A stretch of 19,625 bases of DNA, from assembly GCA_020433785.1 (NCBI GenBank), contig JAGRCC010000078.1:1-19625 (forward strand), given 5' to 3'. The DNA is from Anaerolineae bacterium. Its GTDB lineage: Bacteria > Chloroflexota > Anaerolineae > 4572-78 > J111. A program made the position numbers and the translations under genes. Every line of letters starts with the position of its first letter. Within the stretch, counting starts at the first letter, position 1. The notes under the pieces were generated by a model. It had not been told where the DNA came from. It saw only the letters and a list, made by a program, of their open reading frames with translations, and made no database searches. Below are positions 6,396 through 12,860 of this stretch, piece after piece.

Positions 6396-7799
6396 TTAAT
6401 GCTTGTGGGCGATCTTAAGAGTTAGAAATGGCGTGGTTTTGGAAATGCCTGGTTCGTAACTTTCAATAAGCTGCTGGCAGTGATGATAGATTCCCTGAGC
6501 ATCGAGCATTAATAATGACGGCAAGTAACGGCGTAGATCATCTTCCATTTGTTTCAAGTTGAGAGAAGCCGGCGTCACTACCTGCGCTTTTTGAACTACG
6601 CCATGTTGGTTGAGATAGCCGTAATGGTACAGCAACCCATGCGGTGATTCAATCAAGCTACTACCTTCGCCGGGTTGGGGATGGACCGGTTGGCGGCTCG
6701 GCTGAGGTGGAACGTAACACTCGATCAGGTCATGAACCTCTTCTACGGCCTGCACCAATTCTATTGAGCGGGCGATGATCCCAGCGAATGGATTGTTGTT
6801 CGGAAACCGTAGTTTAGTAGCAGCTAAAGATTGCGCGGCTCGGGGCGAGAGTTTATCAGAATTCAGATTAATCCGGGCCAACGGGCCAACATGATAAGGC
6901 CGGTTGGGCGTAGACGGGGCATGGTGTCCATTGCTGTTACCATTTCCATTTCCGTTGCCGTGACCATTACCATTACCATTTCCGTTGCCGTGACCATTAC
7001 CATTACCGTTACTTTTACCGTTGCCGTTTGATGTATATTTGGTGAATCCAATCGGAAAATACTCTTCAAACCTTTCAGCGGAAATATTTAACCCTTTTGA
7101 AGAAATAAGCCGATCGCCGAAAATAGGGTAATCATCCGCGTGCCAGAGCGAGACAAATTCGCGTTCAGTCTGGAAATTCGGCAGTGGCAGGCCGGCCGCC
7201 CATTCCACGGTTTCAGTCGCAGCGTTCAGACCCCAGCAGAGATCGGCTTTGAGACTCTGCAATTCCTGGAGGCTGGGCGTGATATAAAATCCACCCACGC
7301 AGGGTGTGGTCGGGTACTCCTTTTGGCCCCCGATCAATCTTAATAACGTGCGCCCGATCTTTTTAAGCCGGAGGCCGCGTTCTACCAGCGGCTTTAATTC
7401 GGGGACATTGGCCATAGCCAGCACGTTCTCGTAGTGTAAGAATTTGGGTGCCTGGTATAAATAAATATGAGACGCGTGGGTTTCGATCCAAGTGGCTAAG
7501 ACTAATAGCCGTCGAAGCGTACGAATTTCTGAAGTCACATTAACGCCCAATATGTTCTCCAAGGCGTTAATAAAATTTAACTGCCCCGTGGCCGGACAGG
7601 TGCAACCAATCCGGGCGGCAATGTTAGATGCTTCTTGAAATTCTTGTCCGCGCAAAAATGGCTCTAAAAAGGGAGATGGCTCAAGGCGTTGCAATTGCAA
7701 ATGGGTAACTTTTCCATTTTCGACCACGATGTCGACAACTTCCCTCGCTTGAGCGTGAGCCACTGTGTTTACTTTGTCGGGTCGTTTATAATAATCCAT
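6396..7799 (-). CDS. Degenerate [NiFe]-hydrogenase large-subunit-like protein lacking the nickel-ligand cysteines
   Basis: The 467-residue protein follows the group 3 (cofactor-coupled) hydrogenase large-subunit template over its whole length. SPFLEPFLRG (42-51), the helix after it, YHVGPLARINLN (302-313), ESPHGLLYHYGYLNQHGVV (384-402) and the C-terminal ESYEPGISKTTPFL (446-459) are all recognisable. The active site is not. The N-terminal RICGIC box reads RIGCTC (63-68), the C-terminal DPCxxCxxH reads EPGISKTTP, RIEGH near the start reads VAHAQ, and EAPRG reads ESPHG. Without these, nickel binding and hydrogen turnover are very unlikely. Residues 258-292 are an Asn-Gly-His repeat insert. No small subunit or maturation gene lies nearby. 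A structural, binding or repurposed redox role is possible but unknown. The frame is intact, so it is not an obvious pseudogene. The ATG has only a weak ribosome site. Confidence 0.8.
   Translation of the reverse strand: MDYYKRPDKVNTVAHAQAREVVDIVVENGKVTHLQLQRLEPSPFLEPFLRGQEFQEASNIAARIGCTCPATGQLNFINALENILGVNVTSEIRTLRRLLVLATWIETHASHIYLYQAPKFLHYENVLAMANVPELKPLVERGLRLKKIGRTLLRLIGGQKEYPTTPCVGGFYITPSLQELQSLKADLCWGLNAATETVEWAAGLPLPNFQTEREFVSLWHADDYPIFGDRLISSKGLNISAERFEEYFPIGFTKYTSNGNGKSNGNGNGHGNGNGNGNGHGNGNGNGNSNGHHAPSTPNRPYHVGPLARINLNSDKLSPRAAQSLAATKLRFPNNNPFAGIIARSIELVQAVEEVHDLIECYVPPQPSRQPVHPQPGEGSSLIESPHGLLYHYGYLNQHGVVQKAQVVTPASLNLKQMEDDLRRYLPSLLMLDAQGIYHHCQQLIESYEPGISKTTPFLTLKIAHKH
6924..7028 (-). 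repeat. Asn-Gly codon repeat tract inside the hydrogenase-like gene
   Basis: The tract encodes about 35 residues of alternating Asn and Gly with occasional His, Ser and Lys. At DNA level a 30-bp unit occurs twice in perfect tandem (6946-6975 and 6976-7005), with shorter partial copies around it. This points to slippage-driven growth. It falls in a loop between conserved blocks, so it probably forms a flexible insert. Confidence 0.85.
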
Positions 7800-7978
7800 T
7801 TCGAGTTATCCCGGACTAAGCTCACAAGCTGGGTTACTTCAATGTATTCACCTATACAAATGGCCGGCTTTTCCGATAAAAAGAAAATCAAGAGAGATGG
7901 CTAGGTCGAGGCCGATTCGTATGTGTTACCAGGTATAAAGCCTTATTTGTGAAATTTTTAACTAATGAAAACCCCAGA

Positions 7979-8002
7979 TGTGTTTGGTATTTGTCAAACA
8001 CA
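7979..8002. repeat. Inverted repeat in the divergent spacer (possible operator)
   Basis: TGTGTTTG (7979-7986) and CAAACACA (7995-8002) are perfect 8-bp arms around an 8-nt centre. It is AT-rich, sits mid-spacer far from both genes and has no T-run, so a protein-binding site fits better than a terminator. The binding protein is unknown. Confidence 0.45.
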
Positions 8003-8145
8003 GTTTAAAACAAAACCCATAAATATGGACTAGCCAATGTGGCAGGAAAAGGCCTAGATGAGTGGCGAGTTTATTTACAGCTAAATCCTGGTCAGTTAAC
8101 TAGGTGAATTTAATCACAAAAAGTCTGTTCAAGTGGGGGGTGCAT

Positions 8146-8173
8146 TTGGCGCGATTCTGTCCTAAACTAAAGT
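8146..8173 (+). promoter_or_regulatory. Weak promoter candidate for the phosphoribosyltransferase gene
   Basis: TTGGCG (8146-8151) and TAAAGT (8168-8173) are spaced by 16 nt. Each matches the sigma-70 consensus at four of six bases. It lies about 64 nt upstream of the start codon. Chance occurrence cannot be excluded. Confidence 0.25.
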
Positions 8174-8236
8174 CAGAGGGCAAAGAGACTGATTAAGCCA
8201 CAATGGTATTGGTCTCAGTCGGGGAGGTTACAGAAA

Positions 8237-8929
8237 ATGTTAGAGCATGTGTATCTTTTTTCAGACAGAGTAGAAGCCGGCCGAAAATTGGCGGTTCGAC
8301 TGCAACATGATCCGATCGTTAAAGCCGCGGCGGTAAACCAAATTTTGTTACTTTCGATTCCGTATGGCGGGGTGGTGGTTGGGGCCACTGCGGCCGAAAT
8401 TTTAGGCTGCCAGCACGATATTATTGCTGCTAAAAAGATTAAATGTCCTTGGTGCGAGCAGGTGATCATCGGCGCTGTGGCCGAGCGTGAAGTGGTAACC
8501 ATTCGGAAATCGATGATTCACGAATGTTTTCACCACGGCAAATCGACCGGATCAGCCATCGAACAGGCGAAGGCCGGTGTAGAAGATTACATTAGCAAGT
8601 TTCGAACCGGCCGATCACTTGATTTAGCCTCAAAGTTAGTGATCTTGGTTGACGACGGGATTGCTTCTGGTGAAACCATAAAAGCCGCCATCAAATGGAT
8701 TAACTCTCGAGCCAAAATTGATCGGCCTCAAAAATTGATCGTGGCTGTACCAATTTGTTCCCACGGCATTGCGACTGAAATGCAACAGCTAAGCGATCAA
8801 TTCATTTGCCTTTCTATGCCGAGCGATTTTTGGACGGTTGGTGAATTTTATTGGGATTTTAGTCAAGTGAATGATGAGATAGTTCATAGTCACCTGATGC
8901 GATGGGGTCCCCTGCCGACAACATCGTGA
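8237..8929 (+). CDS. Phosphoribosyltransferase-fold protein
   Basis: The 230-residue soluble protein shows the type I phosphoribosyltransferase fold. IPYGGVVVGATAAEILGC comes early (about 42-59), where relatives have 'PRGGVPVG', followed by a KKI element. The PRPP loop LVILVDDGIASGETIKAAI (about 134-152) has the two acidic residues and the small-residue loop needed to bind phosphoribosyl pyrophosphate. It resembles the uncharacterised COG1926 group rather than a named purine or pyrimidine enzyme. The usual 'PRGG' Arg is replaced by Tyr (PYGG), and 'RKLG' reads KKIK, so the substrate cannot be named. Two Cys in KCPWCEQ (about 74-80) are unusual. GGGGAGG stands 9 nt before the ATG. The repeat lipoprotein follows 76 nt later on the same strand and may be co-transcribed. 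Confidence 0.82.
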   Translation: MLEHVYLFSDRVEAGRKLAVRLQHDPIVKAAAVNQILLLSIPYGGVVVGATAAEILGCQHDIIAAKKIKCPWCEQVIIGAVAEREVVTIRKSMIHECFHHGKSTGSAIEQAKAGVEDYISKFRTGRSLDLASKLVILVDDGIASGETIKAAIKWINSRAKIDRPQKLIVAVPICSHGIATEMQQLSDQFICLSMPSDFWTVGEFYWDFSQVNDEIVHSHLMRWGPLPTTS

Positions 8930-9005
8930 TGAAGTGGAAAGGTTTAAATTAGCGAAATATAGGAGGTTTTTTTACTAACGATAGCTCAAAAATAGGAGGT
9001 AAACA

Positions 9006-9548
9006 ATGGGTCGTCGTGGGCGTATTAATAAGGTATATTATGTTCTAAGCCGATTTCAAAAAAGGCGGGTATTTATTTTTAGCTTGCTGATCCTGTTGCC
9101 AATCGGTCTAGTTGGTTGTGGGCTGGTCCTGCCTAAAGAATCATCTGGGCCAACCGGATCTGTCGCCAAAGATGTTGCCCCCGCAGCGGAAATGAGGGAT
9201 AACGTTGTTCCCGAATCGAGTTACTACGCGGCCAACCCGGAATTGAATGCCGCGCAGCGTTACACCGCCATTGTAAAAGACGAAGCCTCGGAGCGGGTCA
9301 TTCCAGAGTCCAGTTATTATGCGGCCAACCCGGAACTGAGTGCGGCGCAGCGCTACACCGCCATTGTAAAAAGCGAAGCCTCAAATAGGGTCATTCCGGA
9401 ATCCAGTTATTATGCGGCTAATCCGGAGTTGAACGCGGCCCACCGCTACACCGCCATTGTAAAAGACCAGAGGTTAACCGACTCAGCGTTTTACGCCGCC
9501 AACCCGGAGGTGATGGCCGCCAGACGTTACACCAACCGCGATAATTAA
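9006..9548 (+). CDS. Small lipoprotein with 31-residue tandem repeats
   Basis: A 180-residue protein. The N-terminus is basic (RRGR...KRR), followed by a hydrophobic stretch (22-37) ending in the lipobox LVGC with Cys38 as the predicted lipidation site, so it is probably anchored on the outer face of the membrane. Residues 67-159 are three near-identical 31-residue repeats with core PESSYYAANPELNAAQRYT. A shorter, diverged fourth copy (SAFYAANPEVMAARRYT) ends the protein. The repeat recalls other surface repeats with a 'YYAANPE' core, but I know of no function for it. AGGAGG lies 6 nt upstream of the ATG. The copies are similar at DNA level too, which implies recent expansion. Nothing suggests an enzyme; a binding or spacer role is a guess. 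Confidence 0.85.
   Translation: MGRRGRINKVYYVLSRFQKRRVFIFSLLILLPIGLVGCGLVLPKESSGPTGSVAKDVAPAAEMRDNVVPESSYYAANPELNAAQRYTAIVKDEASERVIPESSYYAANPELSAAQRYTAIVKSEASNRVIPESSYYAANPELNAAHRYTAIVKDQRLTDSAFYAANPEVMAARRYTNRDN
9204..9545 (+). repeat. 93-bp tandem repeats in the lipoprotein gene
   Basis: Full units lie at 9204-9296, 9297-9389 and 9390-9482, and a partial unit at 9483-9545. Units 1-3 differ mostly at third codon positions and in the linker at each unit's end. The last copy has diverged most. Confidence 0.85.
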
Positions 9549-9624
9549 TCGGCTGTTTCCTACCGTACAAAATAAGTTGTTACCTAGCTACATAACCATA
9601 CGATAGGTCTGGTATTAGTTGGAC

Positions 9625-9668
9625 ACAACCCTTCCCAAATGAAAATTCATTTAGGGAAGGTTTGTTTT
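9625..9668 (+). terminator. Rho-independent terminator after the lipoprotein gene
   Basis: A long stem is formed by 9625-9643 and 9646-9665: arms containing CCTTCCC and GGGAAGG, then AAATGAA and TTCATTT, with one mismatch and one bulge. It ends in TTTT (9665-9668). It lies about 75 nt beyond the lipoprotein stop. Confidence 0.8.
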
Positions 9669-9767
9669 AGACGGTTTTTATCCGAAGTGCTGACTGTCTG
9701 ATGAATAATTCCGTTGACTTCCGTTAATTGTGCAATGTCGCAAATGGGATTATTATTGGTCTGATAA

Positions 9768-9776
9768 TGATATAAT
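9768..9776 (+). promoter_or_regulatory. Extended -10 promoter for the GH57/GlgA block
   Basis: TGATATAAT (9768-9776) is a perfect extended -10 element (TGn then TATAAT). No good -35 box stands 16-18 nt before it, which extended -10 promoters tolerate. The start codon of the GH57 gene is 42 nt further on, and the preceding terminator isolates it from the lipoprotein gene. Confidence 0.65.
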
Positions 9777-9817
9777 GAAGTTAAAAAAACCATACTCCTG
9801 AGAAGAGAGGTAAGGCA

Positions 9818-10996
9818 GTGGATACTATCTTTCACGCGCTAGTCTTAAATTTGCACCAGCCTTCAGGCAATCTTGAAGATTTACTGGAGCACGAAGAGTG
9901 GGAAGCCAAAGAGATCCTCTGGGCATTAGACCGCATGCCCCGATCATTATGGGGCTACGAAGATATAGCTCGGGTCCATCTTTCTATGTCTGGCACGTTA
10001 CTGGAGACGCTTTCAAGCCCTGAATTTCAAAATCAAGTTTATGGTATTGTTAAGATTGGCGATTTGTTATGGTATTTGCAAAATACCAAGATCTTTGAAA
10101 TTTTAGGCACCGGTTATTATCACCCGGTGTTACCTCTCATCCCTCCCACTGATTGGGACCCTCATATTGAACGCTGGCAAACCATGGGCCGGCATGTCTT
10201 TTGGCAAGAAAACTTTTCAGGATTTTGGCCCCCGGAAATGGGCTTTTGTATGGAAATGATCCCCACGCTGAAAAAATTCGGTTACCGCTATGTGATCGTG
10301 GATAGCAAACACGTGGAACCAACGTCCTCGATGCGCTGGGAAGAGGTCCGCTATCGCCCTCATCTGGCCGAATATCAGGGCCACGAAATTGTGGTTGTGG
10401 TTCGCGACCGGGAGTTGTCCGATGCTCAGGAGTCGGGCATGGAGTATGGGTGGTTCGAGCACGAAGTTCACGAAAGAACGAAATGGTGTGATTTTCCGCC
10501 GTTGGTTACCACTGCCACAGACGGCGATAACGGCGGCTGGTTTCGTAATACCCACCCCAAAGGGAATTTTTGGTATGTCTTTTACCGAGAATTTTTAGAC
10601 CAGATCCGAAATGACTGGACGGTCGTTCGGCCAACATTTATTAGCGACTATCTGGATAAATACGGGGCAGAAGGCTATGTCAGGGTTAACACCGGGGCCT
10701 GGAATACCGGCTGGCATAGCGGTATTGATTTCGTCCAATGGACCGGCTCTAAAACGCAAAAAGAGACGCTGCGCCGGATACACCAGACCAGCGCGGCCCT
10801 CCACGCTTTATTCAAAGAAGCTGGCCCCTTCCCCAATGATCCCCAATTGCGCCTTCAATTAAGTGAAGCTCATTGGCATCTGCTGCGAGCCGAGACGAGC
10901 TGTAACCTGTTTTGGGGCGAAACCTGGGTTGATCGTGCCCACAAGGACCTTGACGCGGTTTGGTTTAATATCGATGAAGCCCGTAAACGGCTTTAG
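9818..10996 (+). CDS. Glycoside hydrolase family 57 protein (alpha-glucan-acting)
   Basis: A 392-residue cytoplasmic enzyme without signal peptide. GH57 signatures occur in order: LNLHQPSG (10-17, the HQP of region 1), GYYHPVLPLI (99-108, region 2), GFWPPEMGF (135-143) with Glu140 as the expected nucleophile, and TDGDNGGWF (234-242) with Asp235 as the expected acid/base. GH57 members cut or transfer alpha-1,4 or alpha-1,6 glucan chains; the exact activity (amylase, glucanotransferase or branching) cannot be told from sequence alone. It is shorter than the typical 500-600-residue GH57 enzymes and covers little more than the barrel and a helical end. The start is GTG at 9818 with GAGAGG 7 nt upstream. 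GlgA follows after 142 nt, which suggests a job in storage-glucan synthesis or trimming. Confidence 0.88.
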   Translation: MDTIFHALVLNLHQPSGNLEDLLEHEEWEAKEILWALDRMPRSLWGYEDIARVHLSMSGTLLETLSSPEFQNQVYGIVKIGDLLWYLQNTKIFEILGTGYYHPVLPLIPPTDWDPHIERWQTMGRHVFWQENFSGFWPPEMGFCMEMIPTLKKFGYRYVIVDSKHVEPTSSMRWEEVRYRPHLAEYQGHEIVVVVRDRELSDAQESGMEYGWFEHEVHERTKWCDFPPLVTTATDGDNGGWFRNTHPKGNFWYVFYREFLDQIRNDWTVVRPTFISDYLDKYGAEGYVRVNTGAWNTGWHSGIDFVQWTGSKTQKETLRRIHQTSAALHALFKEAGPFPNDPQLRLQLSEAHWHLLRAETSCNLFWGETWVDRAHKDLDAVWFNIDEARKRL

Positions 10997-11138
10997 TTAA
11001 TGGTTAGGTAGAGCTAAAGTTTCGGGTCTGAGATGATATCAACCGGATTGCGTAATCAGACGCTGTCTATTAAGATAGCACGTTGTGACGACGATCCACA
11101 AGAGCGCGTAATACCTTTTCATCGACAAAGGAGTTAAC

Positions 11139-12611
11139 ATGTATATCGTGATGATCGCCTCGGAATGCGCCCCGGTGGCCAAGGTGGGGGGGCTGGCTGA
11201 TGTGGTCTTGGGTCTTAGCCGGGAGTTAGAGGTACGCGGTAATACCGTCGAAATTATCCTCCCCAAGTATGACAATATGCGCTACGATCAAATTTGGGGC
11301 TTACAGCCGATTCACCATAATTTAGCGGTTCCCTGGTTTGATGGTGCGATCAATTGTACTGTCTGGTTTGGGATAGTTCACGGGCGCAAATGCTTTTTCA
11401 TTGAACCTCATTCTGCTGACAACTATTTTAATCGGGGCACCTATTACGGCGCTCATGATGATACCTTGAGATTTACCTTTTTCAGCAAAGCGGCTTTAGA
11501 GTTTCTATTGAAATCGGGCAAACGGCCTGATATTATTCATTGTCACGACTGGCAAACAGCCATTGTTCCGGTCTTACTTTTTGAAGTTTACAAATTCCAC
11601 GGCCTAGAGCACCAACGCGTCTGTTATACCATTCACAACATCAAACACCAAGGGACGTGCGGGGTAGATATCCTTGAGGCCACCGGCCTAAAGCGCCCCG
11701 AATATTATTTTCACAAAGATCGCTTGGGGGACAACTTCAATCCCTTCGCTCTTAACCTCATGAAGGGAGCCATCGTCTTTTCGAACTTCGTAACCACGGT
11801 TTCACCCCAATATGCCTGGGAAACCCGTTTTACCGACCAAGATTATGGGTTAGGGCATACCCTGCATGTGAATCAATACAAATATACCGGCGTCCTCAAC
11901 GGCGTCGATTACGATGTCTGGAATCCCGATATCGATCCCCACATTCCGGTGAACTACAGTCAATTTACTATCGAGAAGAAAGCGGCCAATAAATCCGCCC
12001 TCAGAGATCGGCTGTTGCTGCGCAAAGATTACAAGCCGATTGTGTCTTATGTCGGCCGGCTCGATGCGCAAAAGGGAGTCCATCTCATTCGCCACGCCAT
12101 CTTCTATGCCCTGGAGCAGGGGGCGCAGTTTGCATTATTAGGCTCCAGTCCCGATCCTAGCATCAACGCCGATTTTTGGCAGCTTAAGCATCATTTGAAT
12201 GACAACCCCAATGTCCATCTGGAACTTAGCTTCGATGAAGAGTTATCCCATTTGATCTATGCCGGCTCTGATATGATGATTGTGCCCAGTATGTTTGAAC
12301 CGTGCGGTTTGACCCAAATGATCGCCCTTAAGTATGGAACCGTGCCCATCGTGCGGTCGATTGGCGGTCTGGTTGATACGGTGTTTGATCGCGACTATTC
12401 TAATAAGCCTATTTATGAGCGCAATGGCTATATTTTCCACCAAACTGACCATAGCGCTCTCGAATCGGCGATGAGTCGGGCCATTGGTTTGTGGCGCGAT
12501 TATCCGGGTGAATTCTATAAGCTTATCGTCAATGGCATGAAATATGATTACTCGTGGAATCACTCCGGCGGTAAATACTTAGAAATCTACGACTACATTT
12601 GTCATAAATAG
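11139..12611 (+). CDS. glgA: Glycogen (starch) synthase, GT5 family
   Basis: GlgA transfers glucose from ADP-glucose (in some lineages UDP-glucose) to the end of an alpha-1,4-glucan in the cytoplasm. The 490-residue product has the normal length and GT-B fold. KVGGLADV (15-22) binds the nucleotide sugar and acceptor. HCHDWQTA (134-141) and TIHNIKHQG (164-172) are the conserved N-domain motifs. GVLNGVDYDVWNP (251-263) marks the domain junction, and GRLDAQKG (306-313) and MFEPCGLTQ (385-393), with Glu387, form the C-domain donor site. AAGGAG lies 5 nt before the ATG. GH57 enzymes flank it on both sides on the same strand. No ADP-glucose pyrophosphorylase or GH13 branching enzyme is nearby, so one of the GH57 proteins could supply branching; that is inference. 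Confidence 0.95.
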   Translation: MYIVMIASECAPVAKVGGLADVVLGLSRELEVRGNTVEIILPKYDNMRYDQIWGLQPIHHNLAVPWFDGAINCTVWFGIVHGRKCFFIEPHSADNYFNRGTYYGAHDDTLRFTFFSKAALEFLLKSGKRPDIIHCHDWQTAIVPVLLFEVYKFHGLEHQRVCYTIHNIKHQGTCGVDILEATGLKRPEYYFHKDRLGDNFNPFALNLMKGAIVFSNFVTTVSPQYAWETRFTDQDYGLGHTLHVNQYKYTGVLNGVDYDVWNPDIDPHIPVNYSQFTIEKKAANKSALRDRLLLRKDYKPIVSYVGRLDAQKGVHLIRHAIFYALEQGAQFALLGSSPDPSINADFWQLKHHLNDNPNVHLELSFDEELSHLIYAGSDMMIVPSMFEPCGLTQMIALKYGTVPIVRSIGGLVDTVFDRDYSNKPIYERNGYIFHQTDHSALESAMSRAIGLWRDYPGEFYKLIVNGMKYDYSWNHSGGKYLEIYDYICHK

Positions 12612-12860
12612 CGTTTGGAGAGTTTTTGAGTTAGGCGGTTCAGAGTTTTAGACGATCATTATTTGCTCAACTCGAAGGATCAGTTCCCGTTTCAAGAGCG
12701 AGTCTGACCTTTTCGTTGAGCCAATATTTCTTGGTCTACTCAATGGGGCTGGCATCGTCGGCCACCCTATTGTAGATCAAACTCATGTATTAACTATCGC
12801 CGGTTGTTAATTCGCTCGAAAACCCAAATGCAGCCGGCACAGTATGGGTGGAGGATTTTT

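Larger units (their letters stand above)
7800..8236. other. Divergent intergenic spacer of 437 bp
   Basis: No coding frame with a ribosome site was found on either strand. The spacer separates the minus-strand hydrogenase-like gene from the plus-strand phosphoribosyltransferase gene and must hold both promoters. Only an 8-bp inverted repeat (7979-8002) and a weak plus-strand promoter candidate (8146-8173) stand out. No promoter for the minus-strand gene could be picked with confidence. Confidence 0.6.

Noticed and set aside
6396..7799. Reading the hydrogenase-like gene as a respiratory complex I NuoD subunit
   Set aside because: NuoD also lacks the cysteines, but the VGPLARINLN and ESPHGLLYH blocks and the C-terminus match group 3 hydrogenase large subunits, and no other nuo gene is nearby.
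9204..9545. Regular repeats that could suggest a CRISPR array
   Set aside because: The 93-bp units are tandem with no unique spacers and are in frame within a lipoprotein gene.
12804..12860. Longer start for the second GH57 protein
   Set aside because: The TTG at 12804 lacks a ribosome site, whereas the ATG at 12861 has GGAGG at good spacing and begins the natural N-terminus.
12612..12860. Gap between glgA and the second GH57 gene searched for a small gene or promoter
   Set aside because: No frame with a ribosome site and no -35/-10 pair with proper spacing was found.
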